This document shows, one piece after another, positions 1-11,632 of a stretch of 64,000 bases of DNA. Both the position numbers and the translations under genes were made by a program. The notes beneath the pieces are model-generated. The model saw only the letters and a list, made by a program, of their open reading frames with translations, had not been told where the DNA came from and searched no databases. Position 1 is the stretch's first letter, and every line of letters starts with the position of its first letter. Source of the stretch: Edaphochlamys debaryana (lineage: Eukaryota > Chlorophyta > Chlorophyceae > Chlamydomonadales); NCBI GenBank assembly GCA_016858145.1, contig JAEHOE010000012.1:186001-250000 (forward strand), written 5' to 3'.

Positions 1-968
1 GCAGTTATCCTTGCCGCTAGCATGTATTCGCTACATAGTCAAGGTGTAAGAGCCTTCTGCGCCTTCAGGTGGCTTCCGGCTTTGGGTTGGTCGTGTAGTG
101 AGCATGCTTCGAGCGTCAGAAGCACCAGTCAGAGAGTGCAGTATACTTTACTTCGTTGAGGTCCTATGCAGTGCGGAATACTGAAGCGTGTGATGACCGG
201 GTTGCACGTCGCTTGGGAACCGCGTGCCGTTCACCCCTTCTCCCCCCTCCCCCTTCGTCCCCCTCCCCAAGCCCGCCATCCGCGCTCATCACCAGCCCCC
301 CGCGCTCCGAAGCCCCTCGGGCGGTCCCAGCCACCCCTACTCAAGACTTCAGACACCACCACCAGGCACCCGGCACACCACCGCGGAGGTCCCGCGTGGC
401 CGCGGAGTGCCCGATGAGACGGTTCAGTCCGTGGAAGAGGGCTGCTGAGTGTTGGCTGGCGCCGTGCAATGACGCGGTCTCACCGACAGCCAGCTCTGGG
501 CAGTCTGGGGAACTGCTGCATGCCTGCCACAGAGCTGCTGCTTGCCTAGGGCAGTAGGGCTTAGGGAATGAGGGCAGGGTTTGCGGTGGCGTGGCCGCTG
601 GGCGGGGCTTCATAGCCGGCACTTTCGTAGAGGGCTACAGACTCTGCAAAGCACTTGCACCTTCCCTCTCAGGGCATTTCCGCAAGCAGAGCTCTGCCTC
701 CTAGATGGCTGCCGCTGCTTCCTATGCCCATCGCACACGAGCCACCGCCATACTTGCGTCCCCGTGTGCATATGCATACCCCCGACCATATACACCAGCC
801 CGTCCTTGCGGCATCCAGCAAAGCTGCGCCTCGCATCTCACTCCACCTCCCCCCCGCCGTGCGCTGCCGCCGCAGGCGGTACGCAGCGCTCACAGCTACC
901 CACCGCCGCGGCTCGGCCATTCCCGAACACCGCGCGCCCCCACCCCGCGCTGCCTCCACGCCGCCCGC
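1..968. other. Intergenic / 3' flank of the NEK gene
   Basis: No supportable gene. The short open frames here have low-complexity Pro/Ser/Arg composition, overlap each other on both strands and show no recognisable domain. The right part probably holds the 3' UTR of the minus-strand kinase gene that stops at 969. I found no TGTAA signal in that orientation. Confidence 0.5.
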
Positions 969-2821
969 CTACGCCGCGCTCATGGCCGCCTGCAGCGTCT
1001 GCCGGTCCTCGAAGTAGATGAGCTGGTCGATGAGGTGCACGTACTGCATGCGCCCCGGGCCCAGGCGCTGCATGAGCTCCGCGCGGAAGCCCGCGTCCGC
1101 CGCCAGGCCCTGCGCCATGCGCTTGCGGATGTAGCCGTAGATGAGCTCGTACAGGGGCGCGCCCAGGTTGTAGGCGCACACCTAGGGGGAGGGGGAGGGG
1201 GGGAGGAAGGAGGGGAGGAGGGGGGCTGTTTGTTGCTGAGCGGGATGGCGCCTGCGCCAGGGAAGCCTTGCGTGTAGAGGAGGGGTGATGGCGCAGGGCA
1301 GGGGAGGGGGGAGAGGGCATGGCGGCGTGTGCGGAGTGGTGTGCTTGGGTGGTCGTCGAGGGGTGGTGGTTAGTGGCGAGGGAGAGGGGGATGCTACAGC
1401 CCAGCCTGCGTATATCTCCCGCCCCCGCTCACCTCTCTGAGCGCCTGTATTCGGTCCGCCAAGCCCCCTCGGTCCAGTGCCTGCTGCAGCTGGGGCGCAC
1501 CCGCGCCGCCGCCCGCCCCGCCGCCCCCGCCCGGCGATTGCCCGCCAGAGACTGTAGCCACCAGCTCCGCCTCAAACTCCTGCGCCGCGCCCTCCTGCGG
1601 AGACCACAAGGGTGGAACGGCTGTGAGGTTGCCGGCGTGTCAGGGTTGCGCGACAGGAGAGGAAGCGGCCACGGGAACCACAAGGGCTGTTTGCGTTCCC
1701 CGCATACCACGGCCTGACGTCGAGCCTCGGGAGCAACAGCAATACCACACACGCCACACCCTGACACGCAGCGCCGCTCCAGGACCTCCTGGTCCCCATG
1801 TACGCAAGCGGCAATCCTGTAGACGCGCGAGGCCCCCGCCCGCACCTCTTCCAAGTCATCGTCGCTGTCGCTGATGCCGCTCATACCGGCCCGGGCCGCC
1901 AGTCCGGCTGCGCCCTGGGCATAGTAGTACCCGCTGGGGCCCCCGTCCAGCCCCGCAGAGCCCTCCCGCGCCATCGCCGCCTCGTAGCCGCCGTGCCCCA
2001 GCGAGGCGCCGTGCGAGCCGGGGTGGTGGTGGTGGCCGTGCGGGGAGGCCCCGTAGGAGGGGTAGTGGTCGCCGGAGTGGGGTGAGGAGTCCGTGGCGCG
2101 CCTGTGGAGGGGTCGGGGCCACGACACGGCGGAAGATCTTACACAAAGCTGAGCGGGATGCTAAAACAGGCGCGAGCAGATGTGCGGGGGTGGGGCTGAG
2201 TAACGGTCGCACGGCTGTATGGGCGCCGGGCCGCAGCAGCCGCGGTCTTGTGGCTGTGCATGTCGGACTGCAAGGCTGACACCGGCCTTCCCACAGGCCC
2301 GTGCGATGGCAACCAACCCCCACCTGGTGGAGGTGGTGGGGTTGTTGGCGGAGGGCATGTACAGCTGCTGCTGCCGCGCCGCCGCCTGCTTGCGCTCCTC
2401 AAAGTAGGCCTTGCGCGCGTTGAGCAGCTCCGCCTCTCGCCGCCGGGCCTCCTCCTCCTTGCGCACCTTCATGCGGGTCTGGCGGGGGCAAGAGGGGGCC
2501 GGGGGCAGGAGTTACAGAGGACGCGGGTTCTGAAAGGACACAAGAGCCAGAGAGGGACTTTGTCTAAGCTGGCAGATCCGGATCGCCAATGCCCCCCACC
2601 GTCCCCGACACAGTTCCGCCCTTCCGAGTCCTCCCGGCACCTGAGCCCACCCACCCTGGGGTCCAGAGCGGCCAGCGCCGCAGCGCTGAGCGGCGGCGAG
2701 CCGTTGGCGCCGCCGTTCATCCCTGGGTACTCGGGGCTCTGCGGCCGGGAGTTGCGCAGCTGCCGCGCCTCTCTGTGCCGCTCCAGAGCCGACTCGGCGT
2801 CCCCCGACAGCCGCTGCAGGT

Positions 2822-2852
<31 letters not shown>

Positions 2853-5800
2853 CTGCCCGATGTCCCGCTGGCTGGTACGGGCCTGTAGGAGGTGTGGGGG
2901 TCGAATGTGGTAATGAGTAAGAGGAAAGAGCCGCCAGGGAAGGGCTTGGGATGTGGACCAAGACAGCAGGTAGTTCCTTCACCGCAGCTGCATGGCCTAT
3001 GCCCACCGTGCTGTAACCCCTCCCCACCATGCCCCGCCGTTCCGCACCTGTAACCGAGCCAGCGCGTCCTCCTTGTCCCGCCACGACTTGCCCCGGTTGC
3101 TGGCGCCCGAGCCCGGGGGTGGCCCCGCGGGCGCGGGCGAGGGGCCGCCCGCTGCCGCCCGCGCTCCCGCCCCCGCCAGGTTGGGCTCCGAGTGCTGCCC
3201 CGTCAGCACGGGCTGCGGCCCCGAGTAGCGCCGGTGGCCAGGGCTGACGCTGCCGCCGTTGGCGCCCGGGCCCCCCTGCTGCGCCTGTGGAGGAATGGAG
3301 AGGGATGGAACGAGTACGTGGCAAGAGGAGTGGAAGGTACACCCGCGTAGCTAGCCCAGCCATGCTTGACAGGGCGACAAGTCCAGGGATAGGCTAGGAG
3401 CTCCGTGGGCTTCACAGCGCTGTAGCGGCTCCAGCCCGTCCCGTGTCCGCGCCCTCCCGGGCTGGTGCGCAAGAGCCCTCCCATCCTGGCCACGAGGCTG
3501 CATCTGCATCTGGCCCTTACCCCTTGCCCTTTCAGCCCCGAGCCTCCTTGCCGGGCCCCTCCGGCCAGCGCCTTTCGGCCCAACCCGCTCCCCCTCTCTC
3601 GCTCGCTCGCACACTCTGCCCACCCCGCTCGCCCCTTCCCGCCCCCGCCTCCCCCCCACCCCGTTCCCCGCTCGCCCGCACCTGCTTGAGCAGCGCCTCC
3701 CGCTCCAGCTGGATGCGCCGCAGCCGCTCCTTGGCCGCCTGCAGCTCACGGTCCAGCTGCACGGGGCTCAGGCCGGGGGCGCCCGCGCTGCCCGCGGCGG
3801 CGCCCGCGGGAATAGCCTCCATGCCCACGCTGTAGCTGTGCCGGTGGTGCACGCCCACGGGCGCCGCGGAGCTGCGCAGGCCGGGGCCGGGGAAGGAGTG
3901 GCGGGCAGGGGTGAGAGCCGGTCGGTACGGTGCCCGGCTCAGTTGTGGAGGCGGGTTCGTGTCACCGTCCTGCTAATGTATGTCACCGGGGGGCCCACGC
4001 CGCACCTGGGGGTGGCCATGCCCGCGTCCGTCCTCCGCCCCGCCGGCCGCGGAGTGCCGCGGTCCAGCGACGCCACCAGCTCCCGGGCCCGAGACACGTA
4101 GTCCTGCACGGCGGAGGGAGGAGGCGGGCCGGGTCACGATTGAGCCATGCGCAACGCACGGGAGCCTCCGTGGGCTTCGAGCCACCTCGCCTGTACGCGT
4201 AACACATGCAGCCCGCATCCGCGGCCGCCATTCGCAGGTATGCATGCAGAGCCCAGCACAGGGCATGCGGCGCAGAGCACAGCACGTGCAGCGCGCAGCA
4301 CGTGCCTTCATGAAGGGCATCTTCATGATCTGCTCAGCGCTGGGGCGCATCTTGGGGTTCTTGCACAGCAGCTGCCGTACCAGGTCCTTGAGCTCCTGGC
4401 TGAAGCCCTGCTCGGAGAAAACAGGCGTACAGCGGTTCAGGCTAGAAACCGCAGTTCAAGTTGCGGGGCCCAAGCCCCGCGCGCAGTTCAAGCCCCGCGC
4501 GCAGCCCCAAGCCTGGCACGAGGTCCGTTAACACCACCAGGCGGAGTACCAACGGCAGTCCCCGTACGGTTCACGAGGGCTTTCCTACCCCTATCAATGT
4601 ACACTCGCATGTCTCACCTGTGGGATGGGCAGGTGCTCGCCCCGCAGAATCTTCATGACCAGGCTGCTCATGTCGGCCGCGTCGAAGGCATGCTTCAAAC
4701 TCATCATCTCATAAAGTACGCATCCCAAGGACCACATATCCGACTTGAAATCGTACGGCATCGACGACATCACCTCTGTTTGGAAGGTTTGGGGTTTGCA
4801 GAGTTGAAGCGGGGTTGCGGGGTGGGTGACTGGGTGGGGATTATGCGATGGATGGAACGGGCGATGGATGCCGGCATGGCCAACATGTCCCGAAGCCACC
4901 GTTCAAGAGCCAGCAAGCCAGGCCCAGGTCGCCTCTAGATATAGCGATGCGGGTTGTGACTCTCGCTTCGCTGTATCAATCGCATGCGGCCCGCCCGTAT
5001 CTATTGCCGAGGGGCGACGACGCCGACCTGGGACCCAAGTTGCCGGCACACACGCCCGCCAGACACCGCTCTGCTCCAGGCTTGCCAAAGGAGCCGTGCC
5101 GGGTCTCATCCGGCCCTTTCATACGTCATGCTCTTGCCTGGGCTCATGTAGTAAGGGGTGCCGATGATGGTGGACGCCAGGTCCATGGTGCCGTTGAGCG
5201 GGCGGGAGATGCCGAAGTCGCCCAGCCGGATGCTGCCCGCCGAGGTGAGGAAGATGTTCTGCGTCTTCATGTCACGGTGCAGGATGTTCTTCGAGTGAAC
5301 GTGCTGGATCGCCAGGAGGACCTAGGGGGTACGGGCGCGGGCGGGGGAGAAGGGGACTGGTTGCGAGCGCAGGGCGGAGGGCAGCGGCTACGGAATGTTA
5401 CTCGGCGGCGGCGGCGTTATATGCCGGGAGCACGGCGGAGAGTGAATCCCGCTCTAGCCGTCCTTCTGTGCTTAAACATGCATCAGCCATACAACTCGAG
5501 TACTTTGATGCCAGGGTCCTGCCTCATTGTAACCAGGGCCGGCACGCCAGCCTGCAGGGCTCGCCTCCGGCGAACCTCCGGGGAGTCGTGTCACCCGTCG
5601 CGTGTCACCCAGAGGCCATGGTGCCCTTCATCAAGTGAGGGCCGGCCCGAGCCCCCGGCCCTCCTCTTTGTACACCGTGCTGAGCCCCTGACATGACACA
5701 CGAGGTCATGCGCTGCTCTCCCCCGGTTCTCCGTCTAACACGCACTTGCGCGAACAGGTCCAGGAGCTGCGCCTCCGGCAGCGGGGTTTTGCGCGCCCGC

Positions 5801-6324
5801 AGCAGCTGGTACAGGTCCCCGCCGTCGCAGTACTCTGTCACAATGCACAAGTGCCCCTTGTACATGAAGTGATCCACGTAACTGCGGCGCGGGAGGGGGG
5901 ATAGTGCTTACGGCAGGTGGGGGGGCACGCCGCGGGCGCCCGCCAACAGACAAGCAGGGTGTGAAGGCGGCCCCCAACTGGCGGGCAACTCCCGGTTGCG
6001 GAACTCCTCCCAAGGCATGCCCAGCGACGTCAACGCTCTCAGAACGTGTCTGGCGCAACGTCTCGTGTCCCTCGCTGTGCTCGCAAGCCGAGGCGCGGGA
6101 GAGCCCGCATGCGGTCGTCGGAGCAGCGAGACGCACCTGAGGACCAGCGGGTGCGCCAAGCTACGCAGAACTTTGACCTCGCTATCCGCGGACAGGTCAG
6201 AGCCTGCCTCCACCTTGACCTTCTTGAGCACATACTGGACCACCGGGTTCGCCCGAAGGGACACCAGATATGCACTTCCATACGTGCCCGTCCCTAGTTT
6301 CTTGACAACCTGGTAATTCTGCAT
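969..6324 (-). CDS. NIMA-related (NEK) serine/threonine kinase, 13 exons, 790 aa
   Basis: Exons (minus): 6324-6137, 5881-5746, 5321-5138, 4775-4618, 4407-4306, 4103-4006, 3937-3682, 3284-3048, 2882-2655, 2478-2324, 2101-1846, 1594-1433, 1181-969. The model stays in frame throughout. The N-terminal ~255 residues are a kinase domain: [18 protein letters not shown] gives the glycine loop, VLKKVKV the ATP lysine, [11 protein letters not shown] the NEK-type catalytic loop, GDFGISR the metal-binding motif, and GTPYYMSPE the end of the activation segment. The ~530-residue tail is low complexity with a poly-Gln run (2820-2848), basic/acidic coiled stretches, and a conserved-looking helical end ([11 protein letters not shown]). 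The start is the ATG at 6324; the frame is open further upstream but only with GTG. NEK kinases act in mitosis and in cilium length or severing; which NEK this is cannot be told from motifs. Two introns use GC donors (after 5138 and 4306). Confidence 0.9.
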
Positions 6325-7631
6325 TTCGTGGAATGCCAAGAATGTGCCCACTCCTCCTCTGCTCGCCGCAAGCGCTAGCGTATTATCTACTCATCGGCCT
6401 ACATATAAGCGATCAGTTTGCTTGGGTTGGTTGTTTCTGAGCTCTCCTGCCTCGTGCCCTGAAGGTCCACGCGGCCGATTTCCGTACTCGTGGAGAAAGC
6501 ATGGGGCCAGCGGGGGGGAAGGGGTGTAGGCGAGGAGGGGACGAACAGGAAGTACCGGTAGCCAGGGAGGGTTAGGGTGGGCCAGGGGTAGCGAGGCGCA
6601 GGGGCAGGCAGGGGCAGGCCACGCAGGGCCACGGGGCGGCACGCATCAGTTGCCACCAACGGTGCCAACGCTAGCTCGCAACTTCCTGATCTCGCTGCAG
6701 TGGGGGATTCTGAGGCCAAGGGACACCGGCTGAAGTCGCTGAACAGGAGGCAGCGCTCGAAGGTGGCCAGCGGCGAAGAGCCCACGCTTCTCGGGTGCCA
6801 AGTTCGCTGGCTGCATAAACTCCTGACTGCAAGGTTGCTGTATGCCAGGTCCGAGGGGAGAATCCTCAGCACAAGCACAAGGAGGCGGAGAGATGCAACT
6901 ATGCAAGCCGTCCTGGGCACTCGGTCAGCGTGTCCAGTCCTTGCGTGCTGGGCATGCGGTCCCTCCTGGTACCTAGCCCGCCCTAGCCCACGCCGCTGCA
7001 GGGCACACCCGGGACCCAGCCTCGACGACACCAGGCCCGGCGCGCTCCGATCAGGGCGTTAGTTGATTGACCGCCCAGAGCAGGTACTGGAGTTGAGCCC
7101 TGTAGGCACTGTAGGGTTGCTCCATGCCTCCCTTCTGCTTCAGCTTCAGCTTACAATGCCCATGGTGTCTACCTGTTGATGGCTAGCCGTAAGTCCATCC
7201 CGCTTACTTCCCTACGCTGCGTTTACCCACCGATACTCCCACACCCACACCTCCCGAGACCCTCTTTGCACATTGACGAGCCAGGCGGGCCATTAGGCGC
7301 CAGTGGCCCCGCGCGGTAGCACTCAGCATCACACACCCTTCCAGTTCAGCCACGACCACACCGCCACACACCGCCATCACATAAAGCCAACTAAGAAGAT
7401 AAGCCATAACGCGCCAAGAAAGGAGCGTAGCGCAAGCGCATGCACAGGGCGCGCATTGACACCGAGAGGGGCAAGGCATCCCTACGCGGCCCCCCTGCCC
7501 CCACATCAGCGCAAGCATCAACGAGGCCCCCCGGTGCGGCCCCAGGGCGCAGCGCGCCTCATAGCGCCTGCTGCTCTATGACAGCAAATCCAGCGCCTGC
7601 CTCCACCGCTTAGCATAGGGCCAGAGCCCCT
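6325..7631. other. Intergenic between NEK start and COX5B end
   Basis: Holds the NEK promoter side and the 3' UTR of the COX5B gene (see the poly(A) signal at 7151-7155). Open frames on both strands are short and compositionally biased. One TACCGGTA octamer lies at 6553-6560. No other structure recognised. Confidence 0.5.
7151..7155 (-). terminator. TGTAA polyadenylation signal for COX5B
   Basis: TTACA on the plus strand reads TGTAA on the minus strand, 477 nt past the COX5B stop. TGTAA is the usual chlamydomonad poly(A) signal. Assigned by motif and position only. Confidence 0.45.
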
Positions 7632-9133
7632 CTACTTAGCGAGCTTGGCCTTGTCGACCCCGCCCTCAACCTCGGGCACGACGTCGCCAACCTGCAGGAG
7701 GGGAGCAAAGCGACCGCGTGTCAAGCTAGATAACATCGAGCCTTGCATACCGACGGGCCGCAGCAGCACACTGTGTACTGAGCAAGACCCAACGGGCAGC
7801 CCCCCGCCCACCTTCTTGATGTACTCCACAAGTTTGAGCACGTAGAACTCGCCGTTCTCCACGAACTGGCGCGGCGGCTCGCCCTCCTTCAGGATGCCCC
7901 AGACCACCATGGTCTCGTCCTCGGGGTCGGTCACGCCAATGATGCGCTCCGACTCTAGCGAGGGGACCTGGATGGGGTCCTCCTCGGTGCCGAACTTGTC
8001 CTCGTACATCCTGCAGGGGAGATGAGGTTCATTTGATTGTTGCAAGATACAGCATGCAGTGGGGTACCCGCTCTCACTAGTGCTGCACCTCGTTCCCAGA
8101 CCCTAGTGCATCAACAGCTCTGCCGTGAGGCTTTGTCATTGCTCCTCTTGGGCAAACCCGGACCAGCGAGCCGCCGGGGGGTGGGGAGGCTGCCGGCGCA
8201 TGGGGAGGTCCCCGCGGAGTGGCGACGACACCACCCGTCCCATGGGTGCCAATGGCCACCCATGTGGATAGACGAGAGCCTCGCCACCCTCTCGGAGGCC
8301 AGGCGAGCCTGGCCACCGCCGCGGGGGTCCGCCAAGGCAGTCGTCCCGGAAGTGGCAAAGCGTCACAGCTGCACCGGACCCAACGCATCCTCGGCTTCCC
8401 ACAGCACCGCATTTTGATCGCGCACGGCACGCATGGCATCGGTCCGGCCCTTGCTGCGCCCCTAGCGCATAGCATCGGCGTTCCGACGACATGAACTTAA
8501 TACCTACCAGGCTTCGTGCCAGAGCTCCTTGTCGCCCAGAGGCCGGTACTTCCGCGGTGGCTCAGTCGACCTGTCGCACAAGGCAGAGCTTCAGCTGCCA
8601 GCCGGCAAGTCGTCGCTCCATCAGCGCGCACGGGCCTAGAAGTGGCGCTGTTCATGCTGCATGCACGCTCCAGGCAACGTCAGGTTTGCAACCCGACCTA
8701 CAGGGCACCAGACTTGGCCTCAGCAGGAGCGCCCTGGCATGTCGTCAGGGTGGTGTGGAGGCTGCGAACCTGGGCGGCGATGTCCTGGCCCACGGTGCCC
8801 ACAGCCGACAGCTGCAGGCGTCCGAGGGGTCCGGCGGGGTAGCGCGCAAGCGCGTCAGTGGCGAGGACTCCATCACGGCTGGTGTATCGATTCGCTGCAA
8901 ACGCGGCCCACAGGGCCTCCGGCCGGCCGCATTCAGGCCCTGTTGCGGCTCCCTCCACTTCAAAGCCTTGAATGGGCCAGGCATGCCAAGCCCGGGCTCA
9001 CAGCACTCGCCACCGACACCATCGCAGCCCCGAAACTAGGACGCACCTCGGTCGCGCCAGCCACAGCCCAGCGGCGCCCGCAGCTGCGAGCTGCCCGCGC
9101 CAGCAGGCCGGACAGGGAGCCCAGCCTGTTCAT
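7632..9133 (-). CDS. COX5B: Cytochrome c oxidase subunit 5b (mitochondrial), zinc cysteines absent
   Basis: Exons (minus): 9133-9047, 8952-8702, 8570-8508, 8010-7812, 7691-7632; 219 aa, in frame. Exon 1 encodes a presequence rich in Arg, Ser and Leu with no acidic residue until its end (MNRLGSLSGLLARAARSCGR), as expected for mitochondrial import. The core aligns with COX5B/yeast Cox4: GTEEDPIQVPS, ERIIGV, VVWGILKEGEP, FYVLKLV. In the family two Cys pairs in this core bind zinc; here the matching stretches read IIGVTDPED and RQFVENGEF, with no Cys at any of the four places. The protein is a nuclear-encoded peripheral matrix-side subunit of complex IV. The 3' end of intron 1 (acceptor before 8952) lacks a pyrimidine tract and was chosen because it keeps frame, so residues ~30-60 are the least certain part. 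Confidence 0.82.
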
Positions 9134-11632
9134 GCTTGCCGCTGCTCTCGCTACTCTCGGAAGTGATTGATCCTCTACCGCGGCACCAGTCTCCTAGAAT
9201 AGCAGCTAGGCAGGGGCAGGCTTGCACAAGCCGTGGGCAGTCTGTGTGTTACGGTTGCAAGACCAAATCGGCGACCCCAGTTGTCATCGGCCATGCAACT
9301 AAAATTTTGCCATCGCTGCCGCCCGCCGCTAAAGCTCCAGTGTAAACAAAGCCTTGGTGCATACCATGTTCACTTGAGGCGCGCAGCTCCCTTACGCAAC
9401 GACGCACTTGGTACCGCCGCAGGTACACATGCCATGCCCCTAAAACGGTGCAGTCGTGCGCGGGTCATCACCGACGGCAGCGGGCAGAACGTTTCTCGGA
9501 TGCCCATGGATAACTTTGAGGGCTGCATCCCGCCCTCGGCACGGTGGCCGTGTTCGACAGCCCCCGACGGCCCGAGGCCCCCCAAGGCGGGCCCCCACGC
9601 GCTAATCGGCGGCTCGTCTGCCCGCTGGCCGCAACCCTGTAACGCGTCATTCCTAATCGGGCGGCCCCAGTTCCCGATTGCTTATTGCCGCGCGCGCAGC
9701 CCTTGAGTCCCCACCTGACGCCCCGTCCAACCCCCACTAGCCGTCCCGTTGATGAGCTGTGACCTGCAGGGGGGGCAGGGGACCGTACCTGTCCCTGTCC
9801 CCACCTGCACCGGCGGCCATAAGCCCGAAGCTGGATATACAAGCCCGCCCGCTGGGCACAACGGCTGGCGCCAGGCTACCCGGATGGGGCCGCGCGACGA
9901 TGTTGCATGGCCAGGTAGGGCGGCGCCAGGACCCCAGGCTAGGCGGTCGACTGTAAAGCGTGGGGTACTGCGGATGCCGCGATGTGCACACTGCACGGGC
10001 TCTGCATCTGCACGTTGCGCTGTTTCGATTGCCCCTCCCCCGCTGCTGCACCCATGAATGCAAAGCATACGGAGGTAGGCTGCGTGAGGGCGGCGGGGAA
10101 GGAGCGCAGAGCCGGCGGGTGGAAAGACGTTGGCGACCGGCCTCCTCGGACACTCCTGCTCCTGCCGCTGCTCCTGAGACTATTTGTTTGCATTCGCGGA
10201 CGCCCTGCTGTCCAGGATTATGCACTTCTGCTTCAGCTCCTTTACTTAAGGTCTAAGCTGGTCAGGCGTCTGACCTGGGCCTGGGCTTTGGAGCTGAGCC
10301 CCCGGTGTGAAGCGGGCGGTGGGCTTCTCCCCCTCCCGCTCGCCATTGTTGCCTGATCATGTTGAGGGGGAACAGCCACGTCAGGACTGCGGGAATGCTG
10401 CAGATGATAAGACCAGAAGCCCATGATAGAACAAGAAGGTGTTAGTGCAACCAGGGCAAGCCCCGGGGGTCATCCCCGCCCCTCAGTGTTGATGCCCTGG
10501 ATGTAACAAGAGGTTATGTGCACTGGTTGATGCCTAGGCAGGAATCCTACCGTTACACTGCAACCCACGTCGTCAGCTGAAGCGGCTTTGATGTCTTACG
10601 GCGGTCTCTTCCGCGCCCCTGCCCCGCACTTCTCGCCACTCCCCCTGCCTGCCTGCATACTGGAGCACCGCAAGCGCTACCGGCTGGCGGCGACGGCAGC
10701 CCAGGCCAGGGGGGCCCTGGCCCAGGCGCTTGTGCTGTTGTGGGCCCTAGGGCGCAGCGCTCAACCCTCCATCAGCTCCGCGCCTCCCGTGCCCAAGTAG
10801 ACGGTACCAAGCAAGGAGGCAGTCACAACTGCCGGTGCAGCGAAGCGTAATGCTACCATTGCAGCTAGACGTGACAGCAGGACTGACTGGTGTAGGGAAG
10901 AACACGCGGTGCCAAGGGATGACACGGCCCCTCGACCCAACCGACTCCTGGAGGCAAACCTGGGTGCCGCTCGGGACGGATCCAGATGCCGCCCCCCGCC
11001 AAATCTCAACCCGCGCCCCAACAAATCCCCGTGACACGAGGGTCCGCCGAATCTGGGCCGCGTGTCATCCCTCCTCACCATGGCTCTCTGGGTTGCCCCG
11101 TCTGGGTTGCCCTCTGGGTCGCCCTGCCGCGCGCCACACACCAAAGCCCACCTCTGAGCAACCCCTAATACTGAAGCTCTGGCAGGTCTGCGGGGCCTGG
11201 GGGTGGGGGCTGACCGCGAGAAGCGGCGTGCGCCACCTCGACAGAGAGACGCCGGCACGTCCGAGCGGGAAACACCATCTTGGCTTGCGGCAGCTGTCAG
11301 AGCTTCTCGGCACGCTCTCGTGCTCTGTACTATAGAGCAGCGAAGACAGTGGGCTGTCGGCGACAACCACTGCTCTGTGTGTGAGCAAGTTGTCCTGTTT
11401 TTGTTGAGGCGGTCAGAGAGCAGAGAAGGGCTGAAGACGCTGTGCAGTGTGTGTAGTTATACAGTAGATGGGACAGCCCCTCCAGCCTCGAGCCTCCACA
11501 GTCTGATTGTCCCCGATCCCGCGAACCCCAATTCGGCGGGAGGCTCCGCGATCCGCCTAATATTTTCCGTTCCTAGACACGCACGCATGATGACCCAACA
11601 CGTGTCTTAGGTTTGCGGTTGCTGAGCGCGAC
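9134..11632. other. Divergent intergenic region, COX5B / BRCA2
   Basis: About 2.5 kb between two divergently transcribed genes, so it should carry both promoters. Open frames such as 10588-10800 (+, 70 aa) and 10761-11366 (-, 201 aa) have no family motif and no clear splice partners. I see no tRNA, no long repeat and no mobile element. Confidence 0.45.

Noticed and set aside
2248..2913. 221-aa plus-strand ORF
   Set aside because: Lies antisense to NEK tail exons. Its Cys run is the complement of the poly-Gln CAG tract.
10588..10800. 70-aa plus-strand ORF between COX5B and BRCA2
   Set aside because: No motif, no splice partner, biased composition. Cannot be told from a chance frame.
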